Below are positions 1 through 7,046 of a stretch of 64,000 bases of DNA, in pieces (the first letter of the stretch is position 1; each line of letters starts with the position of its first letter). A program made the position numbers and the translations under genes. A model generated the notes under the pieces. That model had not been told where the DNA came from and did not search any database. It saw only the letters and a program-made list of their open reading frames with translations. Source of the stretch: a virus; IMG/VR virus record IMGVR_UViG_3300032304_002285, positions 62,001-126,000 of that record. The stretch is one strand, 5' to 3'.

Positions 1-1
1 T

Positions 2-181
2 CATGCGATTTATTTAGAGGGTAGGGGGTATGTGTATCGGGAGCAGTATTTAGGGTATTCGTGGGAACGGGTGTTAGTAAAGAGTTGGGTTGAGTATCGG
101 AAGATTATAGCTGATGATGCGAGGTATTTTTTAAAGAGATCTCATGAGTCATTGGTTTTGTCACGTAAGGGGAAAGAATGA
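2..181 (+). CDS. Hypothetical protein, 3' fragment
   Basis: An open frame enters from the left edge and ends at a TGA that overlaps the next ATG (ATGA arrangement). The visible 59 codons encode a charged, tyrosine- and arginine-rich tail ending LSRKGKE. The coupled stop/start and the shared base composition with the next gene support it as coding. No family is recognised, and the start lies outside the window. Confidence 0.6.
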   Translation, partial: HAIYLEGRGYVYREQYLGYSWERVLVKSWVEYRKIIADDARYFLKRSHESLVLSRKGKE

Positions 182-399
182 AGGGCAAGGTAATTAAGAT
201 AAAGGTAGTTGGGGAGAGTTATAGAAATGGTTTCAGGGAGAATGGTTATTGTGTAGCGTGGTTATCTGATGGTGGGAGTTGTTTTGTTCCTGGGAGTGAG
301 TTTGCTGGATTGGGTGAGGCATTGGATTATATAGTGAAAGAGGGTTATGATGTAGAAGAGGTTCGAGCGGGGTTAGACAGATGGGTAAAGGAGGGTTAG
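178..399 (+). CDS. Small hypothetical protein (73 aa)
   Basis: The gene starts at an ATG that overlaps the previous stop, and its TAG is followed at once by the ATG of the next gene, so it sits inside a tightly coupled operon. The product is small and acidic, with a beta-rich N-terminal half (KVIKIKVVGE) and a helical C-terminal half ending GLDRWVKEG. No known motif is visible. The function is unknown. It is probably an accessory early protein, judged only from size and context. Confidence 0.7.
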   Translation: MKGKVIKIKVVGESYRNGFRENGYCVAWLSDGGSCFVPGSEFAGLGEALDYIVKEGYDVEEVRAGLDRWVKEG

Positions 400-849
400 A
401 TGAGGAAGTTCAGGGGATGGCACAAAGATCATGGTGAGGCGAAGAAGGTGATTGCTTTTGGGGATGGGAGTGTTGAGGTAATTTGGATTGACAGGGGATA
501 TTGCAGTGAGGTATGGCCAGAGGGTGAGCCTCATGAGATAGTTGATGCTGAGAGTAAGGGCTGGGTGATTGAGGAGAGTAGTGAGTTGTTTGACAGGGAT
601 GGGGTTGAGATTTTTGAAGGTGATTTGGTTAGATTAGATGACATTAATGAATTGCCTTATACGATGATTATTAAATTAAAGGATAATGGTGTTATTAAGG
701 GTGAGAAGGATTCTGTGATTGGGCAGGTTCTTTTTCACAGTGGGAATTTTTGTTTTGGGGTTTTGTTGAATGGTGTGATTGAGTCAAGGGCATTGGGATT
801 TATTGACAAGAAGAATTTGGTTGTTGTTGGCAGGGCAAAGGGGGAATGA
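400..849 (+). CDS. YopX-like phage protein
   Basis: The C-terminal half (from about residue 60) contains LFDRDGVEIFEGDLVRL, which matches the hallmark [K/R]D.NG.EIFEGD.V of the YopX family, a small beta-barrel-like family of unknown function that is common in phages and prophages. It is followed by the expected GQVLFHSGNFCFG strand and a terminal VVVGRAKG (family form: EVIGNIYEN). The N-terminal 55 residues do not match the family and may be a separate small domain. The start abuts the previous stop. The family has no established biochemical role. Confidence 0.75.
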   Translation: MRKFRGWHKDHGEAKKVIAFGDGSVEVIWIDRGYCSEVWPEGEPHEIVDAESKGWVIEESSELFDRDGVEIFEGDLVRLDDINELPYTMIIKLKDNGVIKGEKDSVIGQVLFHSGNFCFGVLLNGVIESRALGFIDKKNLVVVGRAKGE

Positions 850-850
850 A

Positions 851-1063
851 TTGAAAGAGTTTATTACAGGGTATCGAGTGATTGACGGGAAGCGGACGAG
901 AATGGTAGGGAGTGTTGTATACACATTGGGGGACAAGACGAGGATGCCAGTGAGTGAGATATGTTTGATGGTAGAGGGTAGTGTGAGGAAGAAATGGAAA
1001 TTGAATAAAAAGGATAAGGTTATAGTGGTTGGTGTTTTGGAACGGGAATTAAAAGTCAGTTAA
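851..1063 (+). CDS. Small hypothetical protein, TTG start (70 aa)
   Basis: A TTG at 851 is preceded by a GGGG run at 841-844 and lies two bases after the stop of the YopX-like gene. This fits better than the upstream ATG at 779, which would overlap the neighbour by 70 bases. The product is basic and beta-rich (MVGSVVYTLGDKTRM and KVIVVGVLEREL). No family is recognised. The start assignment is less certain than the reading frame. Confidence 0.55.
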   Translation: MKEFITGYRVIDGKRTRMVGSVVYTLGDKTRMPVSEICLMVEGSVRKKWKLNKKDKVIVVGVLERELKVS

Positions 1064-1079
1064 ATAGAGAGGTGATAAG

Positions 1080-1574
1080 ATGCAAGAGGGATGGTGGGTT
1101 AATTACCGGACTGGTAAAGATTTTTACGTTAAGGAACATGAGACATGGATTCGTCAGCCGGGGAATGCTGATAAGGCTGGTGTTCCCGCTGAGATTCAGA
1201 AGAAGTTTAGCAAGTTCAAGGCTGTTCAGGACAGGGATAAGTTTTTGATGTTTTTGATGGAGAGTTGTCCCTTGATGAGGATGCGTGGTCATGGGAGTGA
1301 TATTACATTTGAGTACTACAACAGTAATAGTCGGGATGCTATTGAGGCTGTTCATAAGGCTGCACATGATTACGGTGGTAGGTTGTCTACGTTGAACATT
1401 TACAATTTGATGTCTCACGAGATGACTTCGATTCAGCGTGACGAGTTGGACAGGGTGATGGATGAGAGTGGGGTTGAGGGTGTGATGAGGGCTGCGAGTG
1501 AGAAGTTTAGTTTAGATGGGAGTAAGATGATTAAGGAGTTATTGGCAGTGGCGAAGGAATTGGCTATGGATTGA
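1080..1574 (+). CDS. Hypothetical protein with C-terminal amphipathic helix
   Basis: This 164-residue product of unknown function follows an AGAGAGGTG ribosome site. The body is mixed helical and charged (DAIEAVHKAAHDYGGRLS). The last 16 residues, KMIKELLAVAKELAMD, match the short amphipathic helix found at the N-terminus of several other proteins here (starts at 4444, 5012, 8050, 14017 and 17337). Here alone the helix sits at the C-terminus. The shared helix suggests a common targeting or assembly role, which is inference. Confidence 0.75.
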   Translation: MQEGWWVNYRTGKDFYVKEHETWIRQPGNADKAGVPAEIQKKFSKFKAVQDRDKFLMFLMESCPLMRMRGHGSDITFEYYNSNSRDAIEAVHKAAHDYGGRLSTLNIYNLMSHEMTSIQRDELDRVMDESGVEGVMRAASEKFSLDGSKMIKELLAVAKELAMD

Positions 1575-1623
1575 AGTTGGGGATATACTATCAGGGATTT
1601 CTTTTTTAGAGGAGAGATTTCTG

Positions 1624-2469
1624 ATGGGTTCGGTTGTTGGGATATCTATATTAACGAATGGGAACCGATGTAGTTTTTTACGGAACTGCATCGGTTCTTT
1701 TATTTACAATTGTTATTATCGTCCATTGCGGATAGGGATATTTGACAATGGATCTGTAGATAACACGAAAGATTTTGTTAGGTCTTTGGATAAGGTATAT
1801 GGGATAGAGATTGAGTATGAGCGGAGTGAGATTGATTTAGGTTGTGCTGTTGGGACGAATAGGGCATTAGGGATGGTAAGGGATTGTGAGTATGGTTTGC
1901 ATTTAGAGAGTGATTTCATTCACATGAATGAGATTGAGACTGGGATTGATAGGATGTGGTTGCATAGGGCGATTGAGTTTATGGATGATGGGGATTGTGA
2001 TTATTTATATTTGCGCCGGATGCGTAATGAGCGAGAGATGATGGTGCATTGGTGGAGTCAGTGGATGGATAAGGTAGTTGAGGAGAGGGGTGAGTATTTA
2101 AGTTGTCCTGGTTTTTGGTGGAGTAACAATCCTGCATTAAGGCGAGTGAAGGCATTATATGATTGTGGGACATTGCCATTGAATGAGGGGTTAGATGGGA
2201 AGAAGGGTGAGGCTGGTTGGAGTATGCCTGAGTTGAAGGCTGGGAGACCAAGTAAGGCATGGATACATAGATGGGGGATGTTTAGTCATGAGCGGTTATT
2301 GGGATTAGAGTTTCCTGAGATGAGGGGTTGCGGGAAATTTGGTCCATATGGGACATCGAGTTGTAAATATGGTTTTTATATGAATACTGGGAATAGTTTT
2401 TGTTTATGTTGTGATGAGAGACTTGGCTATGAGGAGATGGGCGAGCACGAGAGGCGTTATAGGTTATAA
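1624..2469 (+). CDS. Glycosyltransferase, GT2-like (GT-A fold)
   Basis: The 281-residue product opens with VVGISILTNGNR followed by LRNCIGSFIYNCYYRP and IGIFDNGSVDNT, the nucleotide-sugar binding opening of family 2 glycosyltransferases. YGLHLESDFIH near residue 95 occupies the DXD metal-site position, as ESD. The C-terminal part is rich in Trp and Cys (CLCC). GT2 enzymes move a sugar from a nucleotide donor to an acceptor in the cytoplasm. The acceptor here is unknown: phage fibre, DNA base or host surface sugar are possible. The next gene is also a glycosyltransferase. Confidence 0.75.
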   Translation: MGSVVGISILTNGNRCSFLRNCIGSFIYNCYYRPLRIGIFDNGSVDNTKDFVRSLDKVYGIEIEYERSEIDLGCAVGTNRALGMVRDCEYGLHLESDFIHMNEIETGIDRMWLHRAIEFMDDGDCDYLYLRRMRNEREMMVHWWSQWMDKVVEERGEYLSCPGFWWSNNPALRRVKALYDCGTLPLNEGLDGKKGEAGWSMPELKAGRPSKAWIHRWGMFSHERLLGLEFPEMRGCGKFGPYGTSSCKYGFYMNTGNSFCLCCDERLGYEEMGEHERRYRL

Positions 2470-2498
2470 ATGAGATTTCTTTAAGGAGACGAATTGTT

Positions 2499-4343
2499 AT
2501 GGATACTGGTTTACGGATCAAGGTAATAATATTTCATCACAATGAGCCTGAGAATGCTGACAGGTTATATGATCAATTGAGTGAGGTATTTAAAGGTGTA
2601 GAGTTATGGGATAGTGGATCTGATTGTGAGAAGATTCCGAAGAATATGACTCATTCGTATGGGAACATATATGGGACTGGGGCATGGAATGAGATTTTGA
2701 AGCGGTATGGGGATTGGGATGTTGTGTGGTTGGTATGTGCTGATATCAAGTTATTGAGTGATGTAAAGAGTTATAAAGAGAGTATTGAGTCTGCATATCC
2801 ATTTGGTTGTTGGAGTCCATGTGTAGAGGGCAGGGCTCATCCGTTCATGTTAGCTGAGAATTATACGGGTGAGAATGCGAAGATGGTATATGTAAAGAAT
2901 GTTGAGAGTCAGGCGATGGCGATGAGTGGTTCATTGCTGAGAGAGGTTAAGGAGTTATTGCCTGGGAGTAAATATGGATTTGGTCATGATTATTGGTTAT
3001 GTCATAGAAGCAGGAAGATGGGATTAAAGAATGTGATAGATGGGCGGGTAAAGATTTTTCATCCATTTGGGACTGGATATAACGAGGAAGAGGCTGAGAA
3101 GCAGATGGAGGAGGCTTTTGGTAAGGTATATGGGAAGGATTTTCGGAGGAGTGTTTTTGAATATTCTTCTACATTTTCTGGGAATTTATTTTATGGGAAT
3201 GTCATAAAAGAGATAAAGAAGGAGGAGGAGGATCATATGTTGACGATTTTCACGGTTGATAATGGTTGGGGATTAGTTGAGTTTTCTAAGATTGTTAAGG
3301 GTTATGACAATGTAAATAAGCTATTGATTAAGAAGGGGTTATCTACTTTTAGTTCTATTCCTGATATAAAGGTAGTGGAATATAGTTCTGATTTCAGTCG
3401 ATATGCTGATGGGAATTTCATTGCATTATTTCCGAAGGTTGGTCCATCTAATTTTGAGGATTTCAAAGAGATAGTTAGATTGGGGATTCCGACGATTGTT
3501 CATGTTGCATATAATAAGGAAGTTGTTGATCACGAGAAGACTGGTTATTTATATCAAGATGAGTCTTGGGTTCATAATTGGTTAAAGGAGTTGATAGGGA
3601 ATAGGGAAATGCGATGTAAGAATTTTAAGAATGATTTGTCTAATTTTCTTGAGGTACAAAAGAAGGCAGGGGATGCACTTAAAGAGGTAGCTAAAGGATT
3701 TAGTTTAGTTGAAGAGAAGAAGACAGAGAAGGTAGAGGAAGGGATATTGGTAAGTGTGATTACTCCTACTTTCAGGCGTGAGCCGAAGGTGGTAAGGCGT
3801 TGTTGTAATTGTGTGCAATTGCAGACTGTATCGAATTGGGAGCAATTGGTATGTTCGGATGGTGTAGAGGAGCCTGTGATTAAGGAGATGATAGAGGGAT
3901 TAGGAGATAAGAGAATTCAGTATTGTCATACGAATACAAAGAAGCCAGGGGATTTTGGGAATACTGTACGTTCTGAGATGTTAAAGAAGGCTCGGGGTAA
4001 GTATGTAATTTTCATGGATGATGACAATGTAATTTTGCCTGAGTATTTAGAGAAGATGATTAATGCGATTGAGAAGGGCAAGGTTGATTTTGGGATTTGT
4101 CAGGTTGTTCATTTTGGTCCATTGAACGAGAGTGAGGTAGGGAAGGCTCCTCAGGTATTGACAGGGAATCCTGTGAAATTATATCACATTGATTCGTTGC
4201 AGGTAATGGTAAGGCGGGAAGCCATGTTAGATGTTGGATGGGATACTGATTCTGGGTATATAGCTGATGGTGTTTCATTGGAAGCTTTGGGCAAGAAGTA
4301 TAAGCCTGTTCATTTGAATGAGATTTTAGGGTTTCATTTGTAA
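2499..4343 (+). CDS. Multidomain glycosyltransferase (three modules)
   Basis: A good AAGGAGAC site precedes the ATG. Residues 1-235 form a GT-A-like module (IKVIIFHHNEPENADRL, then WLVCADIKLL). Residues 245-400 resemble the C-terminal half of a GT-B enzyme (LGIPTIVHVAYNKEVV, then TGYLY). Residues 415-614 are a clear GT2 domain with VSVITPTFRREP, RSEMLKKARGKYV and the metal-binding FMDDDN. The product is long for a single GT2 enzyme (usually about 300 residues) and may build a short glycan alone. A hairpin terminator follows. The acceptor is unknown. Confidence 0.75.
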   Translation: MDTGLRIKVIIFHHNEPENADRLYDQLSEVFKGVELWDSGSDCEKIPKNMTHSYGNIYGTGAWNEILKRYGDWDVVWLVCADIKLLSDVKSYKESIESAYPFGCWSPCVEGRAHPFMLAENYTGENAKMVYVKNVESQAMAMSGSLLREVKELLPGSKYGFGHDYWLCHRSRKMGLKNVIDGRVKIFHPFGTGYNEEEAEKQMEEAFGKVYGKDFRRSVFEYSSTFSGNLFYGNVIKEIKKEEEDHMLTIFTVDNGWGLVEFSKIVKGYDNVNKLLIKKGLSTFSSIPDIKVVEYSSDFSRYADGNFIALFPKVGPSNFEDFKEIVRLGIPTIVHVAYNKEVVDHEKTGYLYQDESWVHNWLKELIGNREMRCKNFKNDLSNFLEVQKKAGDALKEVAKGFSLVEEKKTEKVEEGILVSVITPTFRREPKVVRRCCNCVQLQTVSNWEQLVCSDGVEEPVIKEMIEGLGDKRIQYCHTNTKKPGDFGNTVRSEMLKKARGKYVIFMDDDNVILPEYLEKMINAIEKGKVDFGICQVVHFGPLNESEVGKAPQVLTGNPVKLYHIDSLQVMVRREAMLDVGWDTDSGYIADGVSLEALGKKYKPVHLNEILGFHL

Positions 4344-4365
4344 AGAGAGCTAGGCTTTAACAATT

Positions 4366-4409
4366 AAACCACAGGATTTAAAAGGTTCTGTGGTTTTTGT
4401 TTTTTTTTG
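4366..4409 (+). terminator. Rho-independent terminator
   Basis: A nine-base stem AAACCACAG / CTGTGGTTT encloses a 13-base loop and runs into a T-rich tract. It closes the glycosyltransferase operon. Confidence 0.85.
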
Positions 4410-4443
4410 ATATTTGAGCTAAGATATAAATCAAGGAGTTTTT

Positions 4444-4950
4444 ATGAACAAGGTAAAAATAGCTCAAGAGTTGATTAAGTTGGCCAAGGAATTGGTTGGT
4501 AATTCTTCTAGGACCAAGAAAGCTTACGGTAAAAAGCCGAAGAGTTGGCGTGGAGTTCAAGGCGAATTGAGTTTTGAAGTTGGAGATATGGAGCATCATA
4601 GGGATTCGGGGGTTAGGTCTGCTTATAAGGAAATTGTAAAGTTATTGCCTGAGGGTTCTGAGCCAGGAGATTGGGATATTTTTATTGAATTTGAGAGTAG
4701 TGGTTCTTATTGTCCTGGGCGGTTATCTGGTCCTCCTGAGGATTGTTATCCTGAGGAATCAGAGGATGCGAGAGAGGCAACAAGCATGGAGCTTAGATGG
4801 GCTGGTGATGGGGAAAAGATAAAGAATATTGAGATAAGGCATGGTGCTTCATTTGAAAAAATAGAAGAAGGGTTGTCTGTTCTTATAGAAGGCGTCGAGT
4901 TGAATCATGAGCAAGGATATGATGGTCCTGAGCCAGATGATTGGGATTAA
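4444..4950 (+). CDS. Hypothetical acidic protein with N-terminal tag helix
   Basis: The gene has its own AAGGAG site 5 bases before the ATG and lies between terminators, so it is probably a short transcription unit. The 168-residue product starts MNKVKIAQELIKLAKELVG, an amphipathic helix that recurs on other proteins in this window. The rest is acidic, with Gly/Pro/Glu-rich stretches (PEDCYPEESEDARE) and an acidic tail (YDGPEPDDWD). No catalytic motif is recognised. The repeated N-terminal helix followed by an unrelated body suggests a modular tag, which is inference. Confidence 0.75.
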   Translation: MNKVKIAQELIKLAKELVGNSSRTKKAYGKKPKSWRGVQGELSFEVGDMEHHRDSGVRSAYKEIVKLLPEGSEPGDWDIFIEFESSGSYCPGRLSGPPEDCYPEESEDAREATSMELRWAGDGEKIKNIEIRHGASFEKIEEGLSVLIEGVELNHEQGYDGPEPDDWD

Positions 4951-5011
4951 GTTGTTTAATATTTTTTTGATATTATTCTTTTTGGTATAAAACTTAAAAG
5001 GAGTTTTCGTC

Positions 5012-5263
5012 ATGGATGAGAAAACTATGGTAGCTAAAGAGTTGGTCAAGGTTGCGAGTCTTTTGGTTGCTGAGGAGGGTGAAGCCCCGGAAGCTGAAGA
5101 TGAAGCCTTTGTTCAGAAGTTACGTGACATTCGTACTGGTCTTTTGAGCATTAACAAGAAAAAGAATACACGGTTGAGTGACTACGGGATTGGAGTCATT
5201 CGACCAACGACAAAAGTTCATGAGTTGGTTGATGTCCTTCTCAAGGTTGTAGCTACAAAATAA
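5012..5263 (+). CDS. Small protein with N-terminal tag helix (83 aa)
   Basis: A strong AAAAGGAG site precedes the ATG. The product begins MDEKTMVAKELVKVASLLV, a variant of the recurrent amphipathic helix, followed by an acidic linker (EEGEAPEAEDEA). The helical C-terminal part ends IRPTTKVHELVDVLLKVV. A perfect-stem terminator follows within 30 bases, so this looks like a one-gene unit. The function is unknown. Confidence 0.75.
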   Translation: MDEKTMVAKELVKVASLLVAEEGEAPEAEDEAFVQKLRDIRTGLLSINKKKNTRLSDYGIGVIRPTTKVHELVDVLLKVVATK

Positions 5264-5290
5264 GGTAGAGTACAACAAAGAGGTTTGAGA

Positions 5291-5331
5291 GGGACTTAGA
5301 AGGAAAAATCCTCTAAGTCCCTTTTCTTTTT
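5291..5331 (+). terminator. Rho-independent terminator
   Basis: A perfect ten-base stem GGGACTTAGA / TCTAAGTCCC, extended by an inner GGA/TCC pairing, is followed by a T-rich tract. Confidence 0.9.
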
Positions 5332-5362
5332 GGTTTGATGGTGGAAATTACAGGGAGGCGAG

Positions 5363-5368
5363 TATAAT
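5363..5368 (+). promoter_or_regulatory. Putative -10 box (TATAAT)
   Basis: A perfect TATAAT lies just after a terminator and about 24 bases before the ATG of the next gene. No convincing -35 box is seen. It is likely the promoter for the gene at 5392. Confidence 0.45.
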
Positions 5369-5391
5369 AGAATCACAAGGAGAGGTAGTAA

Positions 5392-5715
5392 ATGGTAAAG
5401 AGCAAATCTCAGAAGCAAGTAGAGAGACGTAAGAAGATTGAGCATAACCGAAATGTTATGCAGAATCAGGGAAAGCCTCGTTATCTTCTGTATATCAAGG
5501 TTGACGGTGGTTGGAAAGCTGTGATGAGGTTTAAGACTATTACGGATGTAGATAAGCATTGTGAAAGTATGGAAGATATTCGGAAGAGAAATGCTTCTGA
5601 GTTGGTTGAGGCGAATATTGTTGAGGTGAAGACGGGTAAGGTAATTAGGCATGTTGCGCCTCATAAGGTTAGTGATCCGGCTATGTTGAGTGGATCGTTG
5701 GTGGCGAAGGTTTGA
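5392..5715 (+). CDS. Small basic hypothetical protein (107 aa)
   Basis: The gene has a CAAGGAGAGG ribosome site. The product begins with a very basic segment (MVKSKSQKQVERRKKIEH), then a compact beta-rich part (RYLLYIKVDGGWKAVMRF) and a helical, charged region. The basic N-terminus suggests nucleic-acid contact, but no family is recognised. It is the last protein gene before the tRNA island. Confidence 0.7.
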   Translation: MVKSKSQKQVERRKKIEHNRNVMQNQGKPRYLLYIKVDGGWKAVMRFKTITDVDKHCESMEDIRKRNASELVEANIVEVKTGKVIRHVAPHKVSDPAMLSGSLVAKV

Positions 5716-5733
5716 AAATAAATTTCAGGAAGT

Positions 5734-5763
5734 TTTGGATTTTCGGGTTCTCGCGGGTAAGAT
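5734..5763 (+). promoter_or_regulatory. Promoter of the TTTGGA-type family, upstream of the tRNA island
   Basis: TTTGGA at 5734-5739, an 18-base spacer ending GGG, and TAAGAT at 5758-5763. It shares TTTGGATTTT and the GGGTAA extended -10 with copies at 11344, 11804 and 13116. The first tRNA starts about 30 bases downstream. Confidence 0.65.
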
Positions 5764-5794
5764 AGGGTGTGACAAGAAGGTTGGTTGTAAGTGT

Positions 5795-5869
5795 TGCGGG
5801 ATATATCAGTGGTAGATTGCTAGCCTCATAAGCTAGATGTCGTGGGTTCGAGTCCCACTCCCGCTACCA
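5795..5869 (+). tRNA. tRNA with CAT anticodon (Met, or Ile if modified)
   Basis: A full cloverleaf is visible: anticodon stem CTAGC/GCTAG around the loop CTCATAA, T arm GTGGG-TTCGAGT-CCCAC and encoded CCA. Positions 1 and 72 are both T and cannot pair, a feature usually linked to initiator tRNA, but the anticodon stem lacks the three G-C pairs of initiators. The sequence does not settle whether C34 is modified to read AUA. Confidence 0.85.
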
Positions 5870-5879
5870 GTTTGAGATT

Positions 5880-5954
5880 CGGGTTGTCGTTTTAACATTT
5901 AAGACACAAGCCATGGGGCTTGAGATGCTGGTGTAAATCCAGCCGACTCGACCA
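5880..5954 (+). pseudogene. Degenerate tRNA-like sequence
   Basis: The seven-base acceptor CGGGTTG pairs with CGACTCG before A-CCA, and a T stem GCTGG/CCAGC is intact. However, the T loop is TGTAAAT rather than TTCRANY, the D loop has no GG, and the anticodon stem CAAGC/GCTTG encloses only six bases (CATGGG). It may be a decayed tRNA or a tRNA-shaped processing element. Confidence 0.45.
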
Positions 5955-5960
5955 AGTGTT

Positions 5961-5980
5961 GTTCTTTCAAAACTGAATAG
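5961..5980 (+). promoter_or_regulatory. boxA-like antitermination element, copy 1
   Basis: GTTCTTTCAAAACTGAATAG resembles the boxA leader of bacterial rRNA operons (GYTCTTTRAAAA). It lies 8 bases before the Ile tRNA. Two more copies precede tRNA genes at 6864 and 10441. Confidence 0.6.
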
Positions 5981-5988
5981 TTCTTTTT

Positions 5989-6062
5989 CGGCATGTAGCT
6001 CACTTGGTTAGAGCACCACCCTGATATGGTGGGGGTAGAAGGTTCGAGTCCTTCCATGCCGA
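5989..6062 (+). tRNA. tRNA-Ile (GAT)
   Basis: Acceptor CGGCATG/CATGCCG, D stem GCTC/GAGC, anticodon stem CCACC/GGTGG with loop CTGATAT, and T arm GAAGG-TTCGAGT-CCTTC. CCA is not encoded (CTT follows A73), so CCA must be added by an enzyme. Confidence 0.93.
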
Positions 6063-6078
6063 CTTATTTTCCCTGAAT

Positions 6079-6153
6079 GCCAGCATAGCTCAATGGTAGA
6101 GCACCTTACTTGTAATAAGGATGTCGGGGGTTCAAATCCCTCTGCTGGCTCCA
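6079..6153 (+). tRNA. tRNA-Thr (TGT)
   Basis: Acceptor GCCAGCA/TGCTGGC, anticodon stem CCTTA/TAAGG with loop CTTGTAA, T arm GGGGG-TTCAAAT-CCCTC, and encoded CCA. Confidence 0.93.
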
Positions 6154-6207
6154 TTTGCTTTTCTTGGTTTTAGTTCTATTTTGGGCTAAAGCAAATAGGG
6201 GGCGATT

Positions 6208-6846
6208 ATGAGAAGTGGGATGAGTTGTTCTGATGCTGGTAGGCTTGGTAAAGAAAAATCGCTTGCCTTGCAGCAAGCAATGAAACAAGAAAGAATAAAT
6301 AAATACTTAGAAAATCCGAAATTGTGTGGTACGTGTGGAGCAATCATACCATATAATAAAAGAGTAAATAATTTTTGTTCTTCTTCTTGTTTCGCATGCC
6401 ATAACAACAAACAAAGAAGTCTATTAAATCCTTGTGTTAATTTTTGTATGAATTGTGGTAAGGATCTGAAATCAAAAACTCTTTTGTTTTGTAGTGGAAG
6501 TTGTCATAAAAAACATTCACATAATAAATATATAGAGCGGTGGCTTGCTGGAGAAGAGTCTGGCGGTATTGGCAAGGATAAAGATATTACTAGCCATACA
6601 GTTCGTGACTGGGTTTTTAAAAAAAGTGGTGGTAAGTGTTCAGTTTGTGGCGGAAGTGATTGGATGGGCAAGAAGATGCCTTTGATTCTGGATCATATTG
6701 ATGGTCATTCAAAAAACAATCGTCCTGAAAATCTAAGGGCTGTTTGTGGTAATTGTGATATGCAGTTGCCGACATACAAAAGCAAAAACAAAGGAAATGG
6801 AAGGCATTATAGAAGGGAAAGGTATAAGAATGGATTGAGTTATTAG
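6208..6846 (+). CDS. HNH endonuclease (free-standing, in tRNA cluster)
   Basis: The 212-residue protein has several CxxC pairs that look like zinc fingers (LCGTCGAIIPYN, NFCMNCGKDL, KCSVCGGSDW) and a C-terminal HNH core. That core reads ILDHIDGHSKNNRPENLR then AVCGNCDMQ, giving DH as the first motif, the central N and the closing NCD. HNH enzymes of this type nick or cut DNA and often spread themselves as homing endonucleases between phage genes. It sits between Thr and Ala tRNA genes, a usual site for such elements. A GGGGG tract precedes the ATG. Confidence 0.85.
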   Translation: MRSGMSCSDAGRLGKEKSLALQQAMKQERINKYLENPKLCGTCGAIIPYNKRVNNFCSSSCFACHNNKQRSLLNPCVNFCMNCGKDLKSKTLLFCSGSCHKKHSHNKYIERWLAGEESGGIGKDKDITSHTVRDWVFKKSGGKCSVCGGSDWMGKKMPLILDHIDGHSKNNRPENLRAVCGNCDMQLPTYKSKNKGNGRHYRRERYKNGLSY

Positions 6847-6863
6847 ATTTGTGATTCAATTTA

Positions 6864-6883
6864 GTTCTTTAGTAATTGAATAG
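6864..6883 (+). promoter_or_regulatory. boxA-like antitermination element, copy 2
   Basis: GTTCTTTAGTAATTGAATAG lies 7 bases before tRNA-Ala. It matches the copies at 5961 and 10441 in GTTCTTT and TGAATAG with the same spacing. Confidence 0.55.
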
Positions 6884-6890
6884 TTTCTAT

Positions 6891-6967
6891 GGGGCATTAG
6901 CTCAGTTGGCTAGAGCGTTTGGTTTGCATCCAAAAGGCCATCGGTTCGAGCCCGATATGCTCCACCA
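6891..6967 (+). tRNA. tRNA-Ala (TGC)
   Basis: Acceptor GGGGCAT/ATGCTCC contains the G3-U70 wobble required by alanyl-tRNA synthetase. Anticodon stem TTTGG/CCAAA has loop TTTGCAT, the T arm is ATCGG-TTCGAGC-CCGAT, and CCA is encoded. Confidence 0.95.
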
Positions 6968-7007
6968 GTTTTTGTATCTTAGTTTATTGCCAAAGATGTT
7001 TGCAAGT

Positions 7008-7023
7008 TAAGCTATATAGCTTA
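7008..7023 (+). repeat. Perfect 16-base palindrome before HNH gene 2
   Basis: TAAGCTATATAGCTTA is a perfect palindrome 23 bases before the second HNH start, between tRNA-Ala and the ribosome site. It could be an operator or a cleavage site. Nothing else supports either role. Confidence 0.35.
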
Positions 7024-7046
7024 TATTCCTAAAAAAGGAGTAAGCC

